From NCBI RefSeq assembly GCF_030915405.1, contig NZ_CP133262.1, forward strand, positions 1,922,001 through 1,986,000: a stretch of DNA of 64,000 nt, in the 5' to 3' direction. The position numbers and the translations under genes were made by a program. Shown in pieces: positions 24,232 through 34,678 of the stretch. This stretch comes from Neobacillus nitrireducens. GTDB taxonomy: Bacteria; Bacillota; Bacilli; Bacillales; Cytobacillaceae. Below the pieces are notes generated by a model. It had not been told where the DNA came from, did no database searches, and saw only the letters and a program-made list of their open reading frames with translations. How positions within the stretch are numbered: the stretch's first letter is position 1; each line of letters opens with the position of its first letter.

Positions 24232-25260
24232 CTAATCACGCATTTTTGGATCCAACGCATCTCGTAATCCGTCCGCCACTAAGTTAAAACAAACCATAAT
24301 AATTGCTATCATTAAAGAAGGAATTATCATTTGATAAGGAAAAGCAATCATAGATTTAAACCCTGAATTGACTAATGTTCCTAAAGATGCATTCGGTTCT
24401 TGTAATCCCAACCCAATAAAACTCAAAAATGCTTCAAAGAAAATAGCATTTGGGATGGAAAACATCGTATTTATTATAATGACACCAAACATGTTCGGAA
24501 TCATATGTTTAAAAATAATTGAAGAATTGGAGGCACCTAGTGTTTTGGCAGCTAATACAAATTCCTGGCCTTTAAATTTCAACACCTGCGCTCGAACAAC
24601 TCGGGCCATACTAGTCCAGCCAGTTATCGTTAAAGCGATTATGATTGGAATAATACCTGGCTTTAACACCAAAATCATTAATACAACAACAATCAAGTTG
24701 GGAATACCAACAATAACTTCTATAATACGTTGCATAACACCGTCCACTTTGCCGCCTAAATAACCAGAAACAGCTCCATACGCGACTCCAATGGCCATAT
24801 CAATTAATGCTGCCATGAAGGCAATAAATAAAGATACTTGTGTACCTTTCCAAATACGAGCAAATTGATCACGACCTAAATTATCAGTACCAAACCAATA
24901 ATAGGCATCAATTTTCCGGACTTCATATGCGTTATAAACTGTGCCGTCTCTTCTGGATAATGTTCCGTCAAAGGGGAGCCATTCTACATCTTCCAAACCT
25001 TGAATACGCGGCGGCAGGTTATTATGCTTTGTGTCTTGTGTATCGAAATCATACGGCGTAATCATCGGACCAACAAATGCCATAATAAGCATGATAGCTA
25101 AAACCACTAAACTAACAACAGCACCTTTGTTCTTCCGAACTCTTAGCCATGAATCCTGCCAAAAGTTCAGGCTCTTTTTGGCAATCTTTTCACTATTTGC
25201 TGGATCAATATGGGCAGGAGTAAACAGATCCTTTGATATGGTAATGTCTTTGTTGCTCAT
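24232..25260 (-). CDS. oppC: Oligopeptide ABC transporter permease OppC
   Basis: 342 residues with an N-terminal cytosolic segment, a first membrane helix (about 47-70), a long extracellular loop and five further helices. The permease coupling motif is seen as KTLGASNSSIIFKHMIPN (EAA-loop type), where the ATPases dock. G-rich ribosome site 8 nt before ATG, inside the end of oppB. Forms the channel with OppB. Confidence 0.94.
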   Translation of the reverse strand: MSNKDITISKDLFTPAHIDPANSEKIAKKSLNFWQDSWLRVRKNKGAVVSLVVLAIMLIMAFVGPMITPYDFDTQDTKHNNLPPRIQGLEDVEWLPFDGTLSRRDGTVYNAYEVRKIDAYYWFGTDNLGRDQFARIWKGTQVSLFIAFMAALIDMAIGVAYGAVSGYLGGKVDGVMQRIIEVIVGIPNLIVVVLMILVLKPGIIPIIIALTITGWTSMARVVRAQVLKFKGQEFVLAAKTLGASNSSIIFKHMIPNMFGVIIINTMFSIPNAIFFEAFLSFIGLGLQEPNASLGTLVNSGFKSMIAFPYQMIIPSLMIAIIMVCFNLVADGLRDALDPKMRD

Positions 25261-26188
25261 TTAGTTTTCCCCCCGATATACGAATACGTGGGTCGATGAT
25301 TCCATAAAGAATATCAACAATCAAAATAACTACCACAAATAATACTGCAAATAAAATATTAGTTCCCATAATGACAGGGTAATCATTCATATTAATTGAT
25401 TTAACGAATTGCTCCCCAAGTCCTGGAATTCCAAAAATCTGTTCAATTACTAGTGAACCTGTCATCAGACTAACTGCTAGAGGTCCAAGAACAGTCACAA
25501 CTGGTATTAAAGCATTTCGGAGTGCATGTTTTAGACTAATTTGCCAGCGGCTTGCTCCCTTAGCTCGTGCTAAGGTAATATAATCGGACCCTAAAACCTC
25601 GATCATTTCAGTCCGCATAAACCTTGCAGCAATTGAAATTGGAAACATAGCTAATGCAATGGTAGGAAGAATCGTATATTCTGGTCCTTTCCATAACATA
25701 ACTGGCAGCCAATGCAATTTAACAGAAATATAAAACTGAAGCAAACCGGCAAAAATAAATGACGGTACTGATTTACCAACTACAGCAATAAATGTAGACC
25801 CATAATCTATCCATGTATTTTGCTTTAAGGCAGCAATTACACCCAAGAATATGCCAATTATTGCACCAACTATCATTGCTTGCAAACCTAATTGTGCTGA
25901 TGGCCCAATGCGGTTAGTAATCAGTTCTGTTACAGGGGTATTGTCAAATTGAAAGGAGATTCCTAGGTCACCTTTTACCAAATTCCTCATATAATTAAAA
26001 TATTGAACAGGCAGAGGTTCATTCAAACCATATTTATCCAGCAAAATTTCCCGCTGAACGTCGTTGAGCTTTTCGAAGTTATTAAAAGGGCTACCTGGAA
26101 TTAGCTTCATGAGGAAAAATGTAAGTGATGTTACGATTAAAAGTGTAATTATCATATAGCCCGTTCGTTGTAAGATATATTTTGCCAT
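25205..26188 (-). CDS. oppB: Oligopeptide ABC transporter permease OppB, 3' end probably frameshifted
   Basis: 328 residues as read, from ATG 26188 with AGGAGG 8 nt upstream; an 80-residue upstream open frame overlaps oppA and is not coding. Six membrane helices and the EAA-type motif ARAKGASRWQISLKHALRNA are normal. The end is odd: after DPRIRISGGK it runs 19 residues into oppC, overlapping 56 nt. If the G run at 25269-25274 (C on the plus strand) had seven instead of six bases, OppB would end in SGGKTK with a TGA overlapping the oppC ATG and have about 310 residues, the usual length. Confidence 0.93.
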   Translation of the reverse strand: MAKYILQRTGYMIITLLIVTSLTFFLMKLIPGSPFNNFEKLNDVQREILLDKYGLNEPLPVQYFNYMRNLVKGDLGISFQFDNTPVTELITNRIGPSAQLGLQAMIVGAIIGIFLGVIAALKQNTWIDYGSTFIAVVGKSVPSFIFAGLLQFYISVKLHWLPVMLWKGPEYTILPTIALAMFPISIAARFMRTEMIEVLGSDYITLARAKGASRWQISLKHALRNALIPVVTVLGPLAVSLMTGSLVIEQIFGIPGLGEQFVKSINMNDYPVIMGTNILFAVLFVVVILIVDILYGIIDPRIRISGGKLNEQQRHYHIKGSVYSCPY

Positions 26189-26247
26189 GCTTACACCTCC
26201 TAATTTTTTAAATAGTCGACGTTTTTCGACAATTCCCATACAGGTAA

Positions 26248-26283
26248 AAAGAGAGTATATTTCTTCAATATACTCTCTTTCTA
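26248..26283 (-). terminator. Hairpin/attenuator between oppA and oppB
   Basis: On the minus strand AAAGAGAGTATAT / ATATACTCTCTTT with a short loop is followed by TTTA. Located in the 112 nt gap, it may end most transcripts after oppA and give the binding protein in excess over the permease. Confidence 0.75.
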
Positions 26284-26300
26284 TTTGATTAGTATAGCTA

Positions 26301-27995
26301 CTATTTTGTGATTTTAATCCACTGGTAACTATAGTCTGGACCAAATGCATGGTGAGCAAAGCCTTTAACCTTTGGATTGATAAGAAGGTTAACTGAACGT
26401 TGGTAAAGTGGTGCAATTGCTGCATCATCTTCTAACAAGATTTTTTCTGCATCTTGAAGAGCTTTCCAACGATCTTGTGGCTTAGCTACAAGTTCTTCAC
26501 TAGCTGATTTAATTAACTTATCAAATTCTGGATTACCATAATCCATGTGGTTTTGTCCGCCGCCTGTAACCCATAGATCCATGTATGTCATTGGGTCAGC
26601 GTAGTCAGGTCCCCAACCACCCATTAATAAATCGTAATCTTGAGCGTCTTCACGAGCGATACGAATTTTAAATGGTACAGCTTCAACAGTAATTTTTAAT
26701 CCTGGTAAGTTTTTCTCTAATTGGTCTTTAATGAAGGCATCTGTTAATTTCGAAGTTTCAGTATCTTGACCAACATAAGTAAATTTCACTTCTTTAAGAC
26801 CTGTTTCTTTAAGACCTTTTTCCCAAAGCTTTTTAGCCTCTTCTTTGTTAGTGCTTAAGTAAGTTCCAGCAGTATCACGGAAATCTTTACCGTCTAAGTA
26901 TGAGAAACCTTTTGGTACAAGGAAATCTGCAGGGATTGATCCGTTTGCTAATACATCGTCTGTTAAAGCTTTTTTATCAACAGATAATGCAATTGCTTTA
27001 CGGATGTTAACATTTTTCAATGCTTTGTTCTTTTCGTTCATTTTTAACCACCAGATAGATGGCTCTTGGTAACGTAGTAAATCTTTTTGTCCTTCAAATT
27101 GAGAAAGAATCGCAGCTTGTGCAAGCTTTCCTGTGATATCAGCTTCGCCTGCAGTGTATGCATTTGCAGAAGCTTGTGGATCTTTAGAAACGTTAAAGTT
27201 GATTTTCTCTAGAGTAACGTCTTTAGCATTTACGTAATCAGCATTCTTTTCTAATACCCATTCAGTTCCAGTTGGGCCATCCCACTTAGTCATCTTAAAT
27301 GGACCATTGTAAAGTAGGTGAGTAGCATCTTTCGCATAGTTAGCGCCTTCTGCTTCAACAAACTTTTTGTTTTGTGGGTAGAACAATGGGAATGTTAGGT
27401 ATGATTCGATGTATGGAAGAGCTCTAACTAAAGTGATTTCCACAGTATAATCATCTAATGCTTTAATACCTAAATCATCAAGTTTTGCTTTACCGGCAAC
27501 AATTTCAGATGCATTTTTGATTTTGCCTTCCATGAAGTATGCGCCATATGGAGCAGCAACTTTCGGATCAATTGCACGTTGCCATGCAAACACAAAGTCA
27601 TGAGCAGTAACTGGGTCACCGTTTGACCATTTTGTATCTTGTTTTAATTTAATTGTAATTACAGTTTTGTCATCATTGTATGTTGGTGCACCCTCAGCAA
27701 CGCCAGGGATAACTTTTTGGTCGGGATCTAAACGATATAAACCTTCATTTGTAGCATTTAACATGGTGAAGCTTAATACGTCTTGAGACATTACGCTGTC
27801 CATTGATGGAATTTCAGCAGTTTCAAGAACATTAAGAACTTGTTCATCTGCTAAAGTTGTTTCCTCAGTACCAGCATTTTTATTGCCTTCATCCGTTTTC
27901 TTGCCTTCATTCTTGTTTCCGCCTGAACATGCTGCTAGAAACATGCTTAGAACTAGTGATAGTACTAAAAGTAGTGAAAGTTTTGATTTCTTCAC
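26301..27995 (-). CDS. oppA: Oligopeptide-binding lipoprotein OppA
   Basis: 564 residues. Signal peptide with lipobox LAAC (Cys about 23), a Gly/Lys/Glu-rich linker, then the family 5 solute-binding fold (DQVLNVLETAEIPSMDS onward; WSNGDPVTAHDFVFAWQRAID). Captures peptides outside the cell and passes them to OppBC. In Bacillus the Opp system also imports signalling peptides that act in sporulation and competence. First gene of oppABCDF. Confidence 0.95.
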   Translation of the reverse strand: MKKSKLSLLLVLSLVLSMFLAACSGGNKNEGKKTDEGNKNAGTEETTLADEQVLNVLETAEIPSMDSVMSQDVLSFTMLNATNEGLYRLDPDQKVIPGVAEGAPTYNDDKTVITIKLKQDTKWSNGDPVTAHDFVFAWQRAIDPKVAAPYGAYFMEGKIKNASEIVAGKAKLDDLGIKALDDYTVEITLVRALPYIESYLTFPLFYPQNKKFVEAEGANYAKDATHLLYNGPFKMTKWDGPTGTEWVLEKNADYVNAKDVTLEKINFNVSKDPQASANAYTAGEADITGKLAQAAILSQFEGQKDLLRYQEPSIWWLKMNEKNKALKNVNIRKAIALSVDKKALTDDVLANGSIPADFLVPKGFSYLDGKDFRDTAGTYLSTNKEEAKKLWEKGLKETGLKEVKFTYVGQDTETSKLTDAFIKDQLEKNLPGLKITVEAVPFKIRIAREDAQDYDLLMGGWGPDYADPMTYMDLWVTGGGQNHMDYGNPEFDKLIKSASEELVAKPQDRWKALQDAEKILLEDDAAIAPLYQRSVNLLINPKVKGFAHHAFGPDYSYQWIKITK

Positions 27996-28114
27996 TAGTA
28001 GACCTCCCTTTTCTATTATTCTGAAAAATTACTACATTCTCTATTATACATATTTTCTACCAATTGTACATTATTTTTTTGAAATTTATTTACAGATTGG
28101 CAACATTCTTTACA

Positions 28115-28142
28115 TTTTCATTACGATTTCTTATGGTATAAT
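28115..28142 (+). promoter_or_regulatory. Extended -10 sigma-A promoter of the DUF3899-like gene
   Basis: TTTTCA, 16 nt, TATAAT with TGG before it (TGnTATAAT). It lies 76 nt before the GTG start. Confidence 0.5.
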
Positions 28143-28217
28143 TTGAACTTACACTAATTTTTAGTATAAAATATTTAAGTGAAAACCCTATTAAATTAAT
28201 CTTTTGGAGGTTATTTA

Positions 28218-28583
28218 GTGAATTATCAACTTAAGAAAAGACTTGTTGTCTTGGCCTTATTACAACTTTTCATATTAATTGTCTCCATTCTTCTTGATCA
28301 CAAAATCGCTTTGTTAATCTATATTAATATATCTTTTTATTTCACTTCTGCCCTTCTTTTATTATCTTTACTTCTATTTACTATTCATTCCGGTTTTTTT
28401 GATGCCATATCAAGGTCCTTCAGTTTTGCTTTTCAAAGAGGGCACAACAAACGAAGATTTGATGAAATACCTCCTCTCTCAGAACTAATTACAGTTAATC
28501 AGCGTCCATTAGTGTTTTACGGCATAGGAACTGGACTGTTCATGGGTATTGCTTTATTCTTTTATTATTTTTTGCAGACTTGA
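28218..28583 (+). CDS. DUF3899-like membrane protein
   Basis: 121 residues with GTG start at 28218, TGGAGG 7 nt upstream. Three membrane helices are clear: about 10-27, 33-55 and 98-118. The loop between the second and third is polar and basic (QRGHNKRRFDE). The three-helix plan and size match the DUF3899 family of Bacillus membrane proteins, of unknown role. Divergent from opp and just upstream of trpS, whose promoter overlaps its stop codon. Confidence 0.65.
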   Translation: MNYQLKKRLVVLALLQLFILIVSILLDHKIALLIYINISFYFTSALLLLSLLLFTIHSGFFDAISRSFSFAFQRGHNKRRFDEIPPLSELITVNQRPLVFYGIGTGLFMGIALFFYYFLQT

Positions 28584-28609
28584 AATTAAATATGCAGTTC
28601 CTATATAAT
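28580..28609 (+). promoter_or_regulatory. Sigma-A promoter of trpS
   Basis: TTGAAA (28580-28585), 18 nt spacer, TATAAT (28604-28609), directly upstream of the T-box leader. It overlaps the end of the preceding gene. Confidence 0.7.
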
Positions 28610-28637
28610 AATAAGCAATTGTATAGTACTTTAAAGG

Positions 28638-29932
<1,295 letters not shown>

Positions 29933-29933
29933 A

Positions 29934-29986
29934 AAAAAGCCTGACCCACAAAAGATATGGAATCCATATCTTCTGGGTCAGGCTTT
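29934..29986. terminator. Bidirectional terminator between trpS and yjbA
   Basis: A long hairpin, AAGCCTGACCCA..AAGATATGGA / TCCATATCTT..TGGGTCAGGCTT, with an A run before and TTTT after. Confidence 0.9.
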
Positions 29987-30732
29987 TAATTTACTTTCGG
30001 ACCGTGCTCCATTTCCCATAGTTTTTCAAAAAATGGCTGCCCTTTTATTAGGTTTTCACAAAAGGTTTCGTGACGCTTAGACCATCCATACTTCGTTTCT
30101 TCAAATAACTGTTCCCACGCGGCTTCAAAATTTAATTCCTGTATAGTTGAATAATGCTCTGGACACCATTCTGTATACCAGTATCTAACTTCTGCTTCAT
30201 TACTGGATGATAGCAATTGATCTAGAGCCATAAATAAAAGTTGTTTTAATTGGCGTTCTTTTCTTGTTAATCCTCTCATTAATTCTGGTTCAGGTGAGAG
30301 AATATGATAGTCCTTCATTTTCTCCTGCTCATAAAAGTGATATTTATTAGCCTCATGTTGAGAAATCATTTCGTACACCAATTGTTCCTGTCTAGGGATT
30401 AACCGACTTTTTCGAATTGGAATATTATAGCCGATTGTATCAATTGCCAAGATTCCAACTCCATCAGTTACCACGAAGCAATAGTCGAGTTGAACTCTCT
30501 CATGGTTTTTCCTTAAATAAGCTTTCTGAAAAATATCATCTAGAAGCTGCTGAGGTAATTCTGACAAATCATTTTCAATGTAATTAAACAATACTGGTTC
30601 AACTTTCAAAAGTGGTACCTGGTCTAACAATTCCACCCCGTCATCCTTACGCCATTCATGAAAGTGGCATACATTATAACCGTTTTCTTCCCCTTCAAAC
30701 CAATTTACCCATACATCATGAAGATACAACAT
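29986..30732 (-). CDS. yjbA: UPF0736 protein YjbA
   Basis: 248 residues, nearly the length of B. subtilis YjbA (249), beginning [20 protein letters not shown]. Rich in Trp, Tyr and Glu, without signal or membrane segments. The ATG at 30732 has GAGGGG 7 nt upstream; a GTG at 30747 lies inside that site. Located between trpS and appC as in B. subtilis. No catalytic motif recognised; function unknown. Confidence 0.88.
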   Translation of the reverse strand: MLYLHDVWVNWFEGEENGYNVCHFHEWRKDDGVELLDQVPLLKVEPVLFNYIENDLSELPQQLLDDIFQKAYLRKNHERVQLDYCFVVTDGVGILAIDTIGYNIPIRKSRLIPRQEQLVYEMISQHEANKYHFYEQEKMKDYHILSPEPELMRGLTRKERQLKQLLFMALDQLLSSSNEAEVRYWYTEWCPEHYSTIQELNFEAAWEQLFEETKYGWSKRHETFCENLIKGQPFFEKLWEMEHGPKVN

Positions 30733-30858
30733 TCTACAACCCCTCACTTCAAGAATCTGTTTGTAAATCAGTATGGGCAGTCCTTAGTTAAATTATTCCT
30801 TTATATATATTTTACTCCAGTAACCATTACAAAAAAATCCACCACATTTATGGCAGAT

Positions 30859-31767
30859 TTATCTTTTTGATTTTGGATTGAAGGCATCCTTTAGACCTTC
30901 GCCGATAAAGTTAATGGATAAAATGGTAATCGTAATAATTAATGCCGGTGGTACCCATATCCAAAGCTTAAATTGGAGAACATCCGGTTCGTTTGCTGAA
31001 TTCAACATGTTTCCCCAACTTGGAATTTCCTGCGGAACACCAAATCCTAGAAAACTTAAACCTGTTTCAGCAACAATCATCGTAGCAAAGGTGATTGTCG
31101 CCTGAACAATAATTGTTGATAGAATGTTTGGAAGGAGATGTTTCATAATTACTTTAGCCGGTGAACAACCAATCGAAATAGCAGCAGTTATATATTCATT
31201 CTCTTTTTCTGCAAGGATTTTACTACGAACAATCCGCGCAATGCCACCCCAACTTAGCATGCTAATCGTTCCAATTAAAACCCAAAGCCCATTTACTTTT
31301 CCAAATAGAATCGCATTTAGGACGATTACGAAAACTAAAAATGGAAAGTTTAAGATAAAATCGGTAAACCTCATTAATATGCTATCAACAGTTCCACCGA
31401 AATATCCTGAAATTGAGCCAATCAAAGTTCCAAGGGCAATGACAAATAATGTACAACTTATTCCAACTAGTAACGATATACGGCCACCATATAGTAATCT
31501 TGTAAACACGTCTCGACCGGCTTTATCCGTTCCAAGCCAATGTTCAGCCGATGGCTCTAACGACATTTGTCCAATGTTAATTCTTGTAATATCTGCAGTG
31601 GTAATAAAAGGTGCAAGTATCGAAACAATAGAAACTATCATTAAAAAAATAAGGCTAATCATTGCAAGTTTATTTTTTATAAATTTCTTCCGCGCAATTG
31701 CCAAGGGAGAGAAACTTTTTTTCGGGGGTGTTACTAGCTTATGATTATTCTGTGTTACGATTTCCAT
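30859..31767 (-). CDS. appC: Oligopeptide ABC transporter permease AppC
   Basis: 302 residues. First membrane helix near 35-55, then an extracellular part with the GTDKAGRDVFTRLLYG segment and five further helices. The EAA motif appears as ISIGCSPAKVIMKHLLPN. Last gene of appDFABC; App is a second oligopeptide importer, which in B. subtilis can replace Opp for sporulation but transports different peptide sizes. 11 nt from appB. Confidence 0.92.
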   Translation of the reverse strand: MEIVTQNNHKLVTPPKKSFSPLAIARKKFIKNKLAMISLIFLMIVSIVSILAPFITTADITRINIGQMSLEPSAEHWLGTDKAGRDVFTRLLYGGRISLLVGISCTLFVIALGTLIGSISGYFGGTVDSILMRFTDFILNFPFLVFVIVLNAILFGKVNGLWVLIGTISMLSWGGIARIVRSKILAEKENEYITAAISIGCSPAKVIMKHLLPNILSTIIVQATITFATMIVAETGLSFLGFGVPQEIPSWGNMLNSANEPDVLQFKLWIWVPPALIITITILSINFIGEGLKDAFNPKSKR

Positions 31768-31778
31768 TTTATCTCCCC

Positions 31779-32744
31779 CTAATCCAGCCTAATTCGTGGA
31801 TCTACTACACCATATAGAACATCTGCAACTAAGTTGCCAATCAGTGTTAAGAATGAAAATAACATGGTCAATGTCATCAGAACTGGATAATCTCTTGTCC
31901 CAACAGATTGAAGAAATAATTGTCCAAGACCAGGATACGTAAATATTGTCTCGGTAATAATTGCACCACTTATAATGGCGACAATATCAAAACCTAAAAA
32001 AGTTATTAGTGGAATAATTGAGTTTCTTAAAATATGAACATTGTAGATTTTTTTTTCCGGGGTCCCTTTTGCACGAGCTGTGCGAACATAGTCTTTGCGG
32101 CTATTTTCAATAATATCGTTTCGTAAAAATTGAGTATAACTGGCTGTACTTAATAACCCAAGCACAACTGCCGGTAAAAATACATGGTGAAAACGGCTGA
32201 GCCACCATACGAATGTTCCATCTGTTACACCAATATCCACCGATCCATTGGATGGAAACCAACCTAACTTAAATGAAAAGAAAAATATGGCAAATACCCC
32301 TGCGATGAAGGATGGAATCGCTAAACCAATGTAGTTTAATCCTCCAATAAGGTTGTCCATCAACGTATATGGTTTTCGACCTGCATACGACCCCATAAAG
32401 AAAGCGAGGATATAAGTAATGAAGATGGCGGAAAGTCCCAAAAGTATAGTATTAGGGAGTCGTTCTCCAATAACCTCAGATACCTGTATTTTGAAACGTG
32501 TAGATTTTCCAAAATCCCCCTCCACGAACCCACTAATCCAACGGAAGTATTGCTGTGGCAATGGGTCATTATACCCCAACTTTTCACGCATATCAGCGAT
32601 ATACTCAGGATTTGTATTTCTTGGATCAATTTCTCCACTTAGAGAGTCACCCGGCATTAATTTTGCCAGCGAAAATACTACAATGGAGGTAAGGAGTAAC
32701 ATTGGAATCATTCCCAATATTCTTCGAAATGCATATTTCATCAT
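31779..32744 (-). CDS. appB: Oligopeptide ABC transporter permease AppB
   Basis: 321 residues. I chose ATG 32744, 7 nt after AAGGAG, rather than the ATG at 32750, which is only 1 nt from that site. Six membrane helices; EAA-type motif ARAKGTPEKKIYNVHILRNS; end YGVVDPRIRLD, the normal C-terminus of this family, in contrast to the extended OppB in this window. Channel subunit with AppC. Confidence 0.92.
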   Translation of the reverse strand: MMKYAFRRILGMIPMLLLTSIVVFSLAKLMPGDSLSGEIDPRNTNPEYIADMREKLGYNDPLPQQYFRWISGFVEGDFGKSTRFKIQVSEVIGERLPNTILLGLSAIFITYILAFFMGSYAGRKPYTLMDNLIGGLNYIGLAIPSFIAGVFAIFFFSFKLGWFPSNGSVDIGVTDGTFVWWLSRFHHVFLPAVVLGLLSTASYTQFLRNDIIENSRKDYVRTARAKGTPEKKIYNVHILRNSIIPLITFLGFDIVAIISGAIITETIFTYPGLGQLFLQSVGTRDYPVLMTLTMLFSFLTLIGNLVADVLYGVVDPRIRLD

Positions 32745-32804
32745 GTGCATTCTCCTTGTCTATAAGCTATGTAAAGACAGAAGCTGTGTTTCTCGCCCAA
32801 TCTA

Positions 32805-32840
32805 TTCAAATGGGAGAAGCTAAGCCATCTCCCATTTGAA
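32805..32840 (-). terminator. Stem-loop between appA and appB
   Basis: TTCAAATGGGAGA / TCTCCCATTTGAA, a perfect 13-bp stem with a 10 nt loop and no clear T run. Probably an RNA-stabilising or partial termination element that raises appA over appBC, comparable to the hairpin after oppA. Confidence 0.6.
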
Positions 32841-32905
32841 ACCCAAAATTGAGTTGTTTGTATTAATCCTTAAAACAGATAGTAATGACCTTTAGGAAAT
32901 TATAA

Positions 32906-34621
32906 CTATTGTTTAATCCACCATTCATTTGGACGGTTCATTCCGGATACATCAAATTTTACGTCTTGGACCCGTTTACTGATAGCCATCGTTTCCTCTA
33001 GTTCAGCAATTGGTAATGCCGGAAGATCTTGCATGAATAGTTTTTGCCACTGGACATAAAGATCCTTACGCTTGCCGTTATCTGTTCCAACTACACTAAT
33101 ATCAAGTGCTTGATCCAATAATTTATCACTGTCAGCATTTACCCAGCGTGGATAGTTCCAAATTGCTTTTGATCCCCAAAGTGGAGTTGGGTCCGGATCT
33201 GTCCCCGTTGACCAGCCGCCAAAGAATACTTCCATTGATTTATCAGCTTTATCTAGCATTTCATAATAAAGGTTTACATCAGTCATCGTTAATTTCGTTT
33301 TCAAACCAACTTCTTCCCAATATTGAGTCATTGCCTTGGCACGTGCTTCAAACGTTGGGTTATCAGTGGCATAGTGGCTGAAGTTTACAACAAATTTCTT
33401 ACCATTCGGATCTTCACGGAAACCATCACCATTAACATCTTTATATCCAGCTTCATCTAATAGGGCCTTCGCTTTTTCCGGATCATATTTGTATTGCTCT
33501 AATTCTTCATTAGGTGCAGCAATCCAATGATTGGTTGGAATTGGACGGTTAACTGGCTTTCCTACACCAAAGAAGAACGCCTTAACCCATTCTTCACGGT
33601 TGATTGCATAATACATAGCTTCACGAAGCTTCTTCTCTTGGTATTTAGGTTCATTCATGACATTTTTCTCGCCATCCCAAGTACCTAGTCTAAAACCAAC
33701 ATAGTAATAGCTTACACCGGGATAAGTTACAGCATTTACATTATCCAGGGCTTTTACTTGATCAATAATACTTGGATGGAAAGATGTCATATCAAGCGTT
33801 CCGTTTTTAAGTTCTCCAACAGAAAGGGATGGATCTATTACTTTAATAACCACCTTTTCAATATGCGGCTTACCGCCAAAATAATCATCAAAGCGTTCCA
33901 TTTCTACAGATTCACCTGGAATAATCTTTGTAACTTTAAATGGACCTAAACCAACAGGTTTTGTACGAACTTGTTCAGAACCCATCATATCTTTTACGGC
34001 AAGGCCTTTAAATTCAGTACGATTCATAGGGTATGTCCAAAGATTATCCAAGTTGTTAACACGAGCTTTATCAAATGTAATTTGGATATGGTAATCATCT
34101 ACTACCTTAATTCCAGCGATTTCTTTCGCTTTTCCATCATGATAATCCTGTGCACCCACGACATTTCTTACGTTATCAAAACGTGGACCATCATAATCCC
34201 TATCAGCAATAACTTTCAAAGCGAATTCCCAATCCTTTACAGATAATTCTTCGCCATTGTGCCATTTAACTCCTTGTTTGATTTCGAAGTCAAACACTTT
34301 ATTGTCTGCTGTTTTCCATGAGGCGATATGCGGCTGGGCCTTTAAGTTCTCATCGTAATCGATTAGATTTTCATCAAAGAAATCTATTACATATTGATCA
34401 GTTGCATTTCCATAAAAAGAATAGTTAAATTTCCCCTCAGGTGCAGAATCCAGTGCATATACTAGTGTTCCGCCATCCTGTGGTTTCCCTGCTGTTTCGC
34501 TCGGTTTACCCTCGTTTTCATTTTTGGTTGTACCTGTTTTTTCTCCGCTGCTGCAAGCTGCTAAAAACGCAGCAAGAACAAGCATTAATGCTGCTAATAT
34601 AAGCATACTTCTCTTTTTCAT
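32906..34621 (-). CDS. appA: Oligopeptide-binding lipoprotein AppA
   Basis: 571 residues. Lipobox LAAC gives a lipidated Cys near residue 23. A Thr/Lys/Glu-rich linker is followed by the family 5 solute-binding domain, GGTLVYALDSAPEG onward, with VKWHNGEELSVKDWEFALK. It is full length here, while appA carries a frameshift in the B. subtilis 168 laboratory strain. Delivers peptides to AppBC. Confidence 0.93.
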   Translation of the reverse strand: MKKRSMLILAALMLVLAAFLAACSSGEKTGTTKNENEGKPSETAGKPQDGGTLVYALDSAPEGKFNYSFYGNATDQYVIDFFDENLIDYDENLKAQPHIASWKTADNKVFDFEIKQGVKWHNGEELSVKDWEFALKVIADRDYDGPRFDNVRNVVGAQDYHDGKAKEIAGIKVVDDYHIQITFDKARVNNLDNLWTYPMNRTEFKGLAVKDMMGSEQVRTKPVGLGPFKVTKIIPGESVEMERFDDYFGGKPHIEKVVIKVIDPSLSVGELKNGTLDMTSFHPSIIDQVKALDNVNAVTYPGVSYYYVGFRLGTWDGEKNVMNEPKYQEKKLREAMYYAINREEWVKAFFFGVGKPVNRPIPTNHWIAAPNEELEQYKYDPEKAKALLDEAGYKDVNGDGFREDPNGKKFVVNFSHYATDNPTFEARAKAMTQYWEEVGLKTKLTMTDVNLYYEMLDKADKSMEVFFGGWSTGTDPDPTPLWGSKAIWNYPRWVNADSDKLLDQALDISVVGTDNGKRKDLYVQWQKLFMQDLPALPIAELEETMAISKRVQDVKFDVSGMNRPNEWWIKQ

Positions 34622-34678
34622 TTGTTTCCCCCCCTATTAACTTTGGATTAGTTACTGTCTATCTCCAACGCCCAGCTG

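Noticed and set aside
26189..26428. 80-residue N-terminal extension of OppB
   Set aside because: It overlaps oppA and its terminator; ATG 26188 has a perfect AGGAGG site and the normal OppB N-terminus.
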